Assembly (NCBI GenBank): GCA_022747635.1
Contig: JAKTNV010000009.1
Span: 68,904,407 to 68,968,406 of the forward strand
DNA: 64,000 bases
From: Hetaerina americana
Taxonomy: Eukaryota; Arthropoda; Insecta; Odonata; Calopterygidae
Reading direction: 5' to 3'
Shown: positions 62,915 to 64,000 of the stretch, one piece after another
Position numbering within the stretch: the first letter of the stretch is position 1
How the letters are laid out: each line of letters begins with the position of its first letter
The notes under the pieces: model-generated
The model's database searches: none
What the model was told of the DNA's origin: nothing
The model's input: only the letters and a program-made list of their open reading frames with translations
Translations under genes and position numbers: made by a program

Positions 62915-63640
62915 ATTTTCTGTGTAAATTAACCGTCAAGGTTTGATATTAAGTCAATTAATTAGATGGTTTACAAAAGCATTTCGAAAAAACAATATAA
63001 ATTAAACCTTACCTATTTTCATTTATCCGTTTGGAATTTCAACAGGTTTAGTCGGACAGATCATTAATTTGTAACCAAACTATATCTGTTTTGTATTACT
63101 TATGTTTAGAGTCTAATTTTTAATAAAAATGAATGCCAAAAATACAAAAATGAAGAAAACCATGTGTTAAAATACTGCATACATATTTGCAAAAGAATTG
63201 TATAGTAAAGAACTTAGACCAATAAAGTTAGACATAGGAAAGGAAAAAGACATGTTTGCAAGTTTTTATCTTTTGTTTATTTTGAAAAAATTAAGGAGGT
63301 TCTTTGTGAAGCAGTTAATTTTATTACGTTATTTTCCTTATTGTTTTAAGTCGGAGTATATTTTTCTTAAATGCAAGACATACTCATACGTTTTGGTTGA
63401 CGCCATTTTATATGATAAAGTAATTAATGCGTCTGTGTCAAGGCAAAAGCTATCGAAAACCGATCTACCTCGTAGATAACGATTTATTTAAATTTAAATT
63501 TATTATTTAGATTAGATTTTAACGAAGACACGCAGCTAAAATTCCTGAGTATATTTTTCGTATACTTCAATTTGTACTCAGTATTTTTTACCAAAAGAAT
63601 CAACTTATCAAAGGAAGTAAACGGGATTAAATTATCATAC
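62915..63640. other. AT-rich stretch, no gene seen
   Basis: Short open frames only. Nothing recognised. Confidence 0.55.
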
Positions 63641-63806
63641 GTTTTCGAATTTTCGGTGGTACTAGCCTTTCTCAAAGAAGAGGATGAATTAACTCAACGA
63701 AAACGTGTGAGTTTCTTTCCTTTTTTGTGGGTTTCTATGCTTTTGTCTTTGTTCGCTAGTGCTAAATTCATGTACATTATTAGTCACATCTGTGAGACTT
63801 TCACAT
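63640..63806. mobile_element. Diverged relative of foldback element 2
   Basis: The left part reads CGAATTTTCGGTGGT (complement of a hammerhead-like motif, 63646-63680). The right part reads GTGAGTTTC, then a T-rich stretch, then TTCGCTAGTGCTAAATTC, TACATTATTA and TGTGAGACTTTCA. These match the arm of the element at 29154-29448 in the same order. The arms here are shorter and more diverged. A TA array starts directly after it. Confidence 0.65.
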
Positions 63807-63822
63807 AAAATATATGCATATA

Positions 63823-63861
<39 letters not shown>
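63806..63861. repeat. (TA)n array
   Basis: TA repeat with TG interruptions adjoining the foldback relative. Confidence 0.95.
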
Positions 63862-63867
<6 letters not shown>

Positions 63868-63954
63868 TGTACAACATTACAACATGTGGTTTAATGGTAA
63901 TCAAAAAAGCCGATAGCATTGATATTTGATTATAATTACTTGCTTCTTTTTTGT

Positions 63955-64000
63955 GCATATATATATATATATACGACACACACACATACATATATATATA
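63955..64000. repeat. (TA)n/(CA)n array at window end
   Basis: TA repeat, a short CA run, then TA repeat cut by the window edge. Confidence 0.95.

Overview
The window looks like nuclear DNA of an arthropod, probably an insect. It is AT-rich overall, broken up by GC-rich blocks with strong strand asymmetry, and full of (TA)n microsatellites, LINE, SINE, mariner and foldback repeats. There are no operons, ribosome-binding sites, rRNA genes or CRISPR arrays. A bacterial or viral origin is ruled out by the tRNA-derived SINEs, non-LTR retrotransposons and mariner elements. I could not fix the species. I found no host protein-coding gene or exon that I would defend. The window reads as intergenic or intronic sequence, and all recognisable coding sequence belongs to mobile elements.

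Layout. 2.6-5.0 kb (minus) holds an old, heavily decayed non-LTR retrotransposon with readable traces of endonuclease, reverse transcriptase (RT) and C-terminal region. 8.15-8.46 kb holds SINE family 1. 8.86-10.33 kb (plus) holds a younger, 5'-truncated LINE of the same kind with a nearly open RT domain, sitting between (TG/TA)n and (TAA/TA)n arrays. 12.7-13.3 kb is a nest of TA array, LINE 3' tail, TA array, SINE family 2, TA array. 17.0-17.5 kb has two small inverted-repeat DNA elements. 24.7-25.1 kb has a second SINE-2 copy, again between TA arrays. 26.4-26.8 kb and 29.1-29.5 kb have two foldback elements between TA arrays, and a relative of the second lies at 63.6-63.8 kb. 34.41-35.17 kb is an internally deleted mariner with both inverted terminal repeats, and 62.53-62.91 kb is a half-copy of the same deleted version. 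44.1-44.4 kb is a second SINE-1 copy and 45.6 kb another LINE tail.

The rest falls into two classes. AT-rich stretches show nothing recognisable. GC-rich blocks (largest at 49.5-52.6 kb and 54.3-55.9 kb) switch abruptly between pyrimidine-rich and purine-rich strands and produce long but meaningless low-complexity open frames.

How the parts relate: the LINE, its tail fragment, both SINE-2 copies and the foldback elements all touch TA arrays, mostly on both sides, so these arrays look like a preferred landing site or a by-product of insertion. The most interesting signal is that the foldback elements carry a motif resembling a degenerate hammerhead ribozyme (CUGANGA-like box, stem II hairpin, GAAA, palindromic stem III). 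Together with the TA-array context this suggests remnants of Penelope-like retroelements. That link is inference and needs a covariance-model search.
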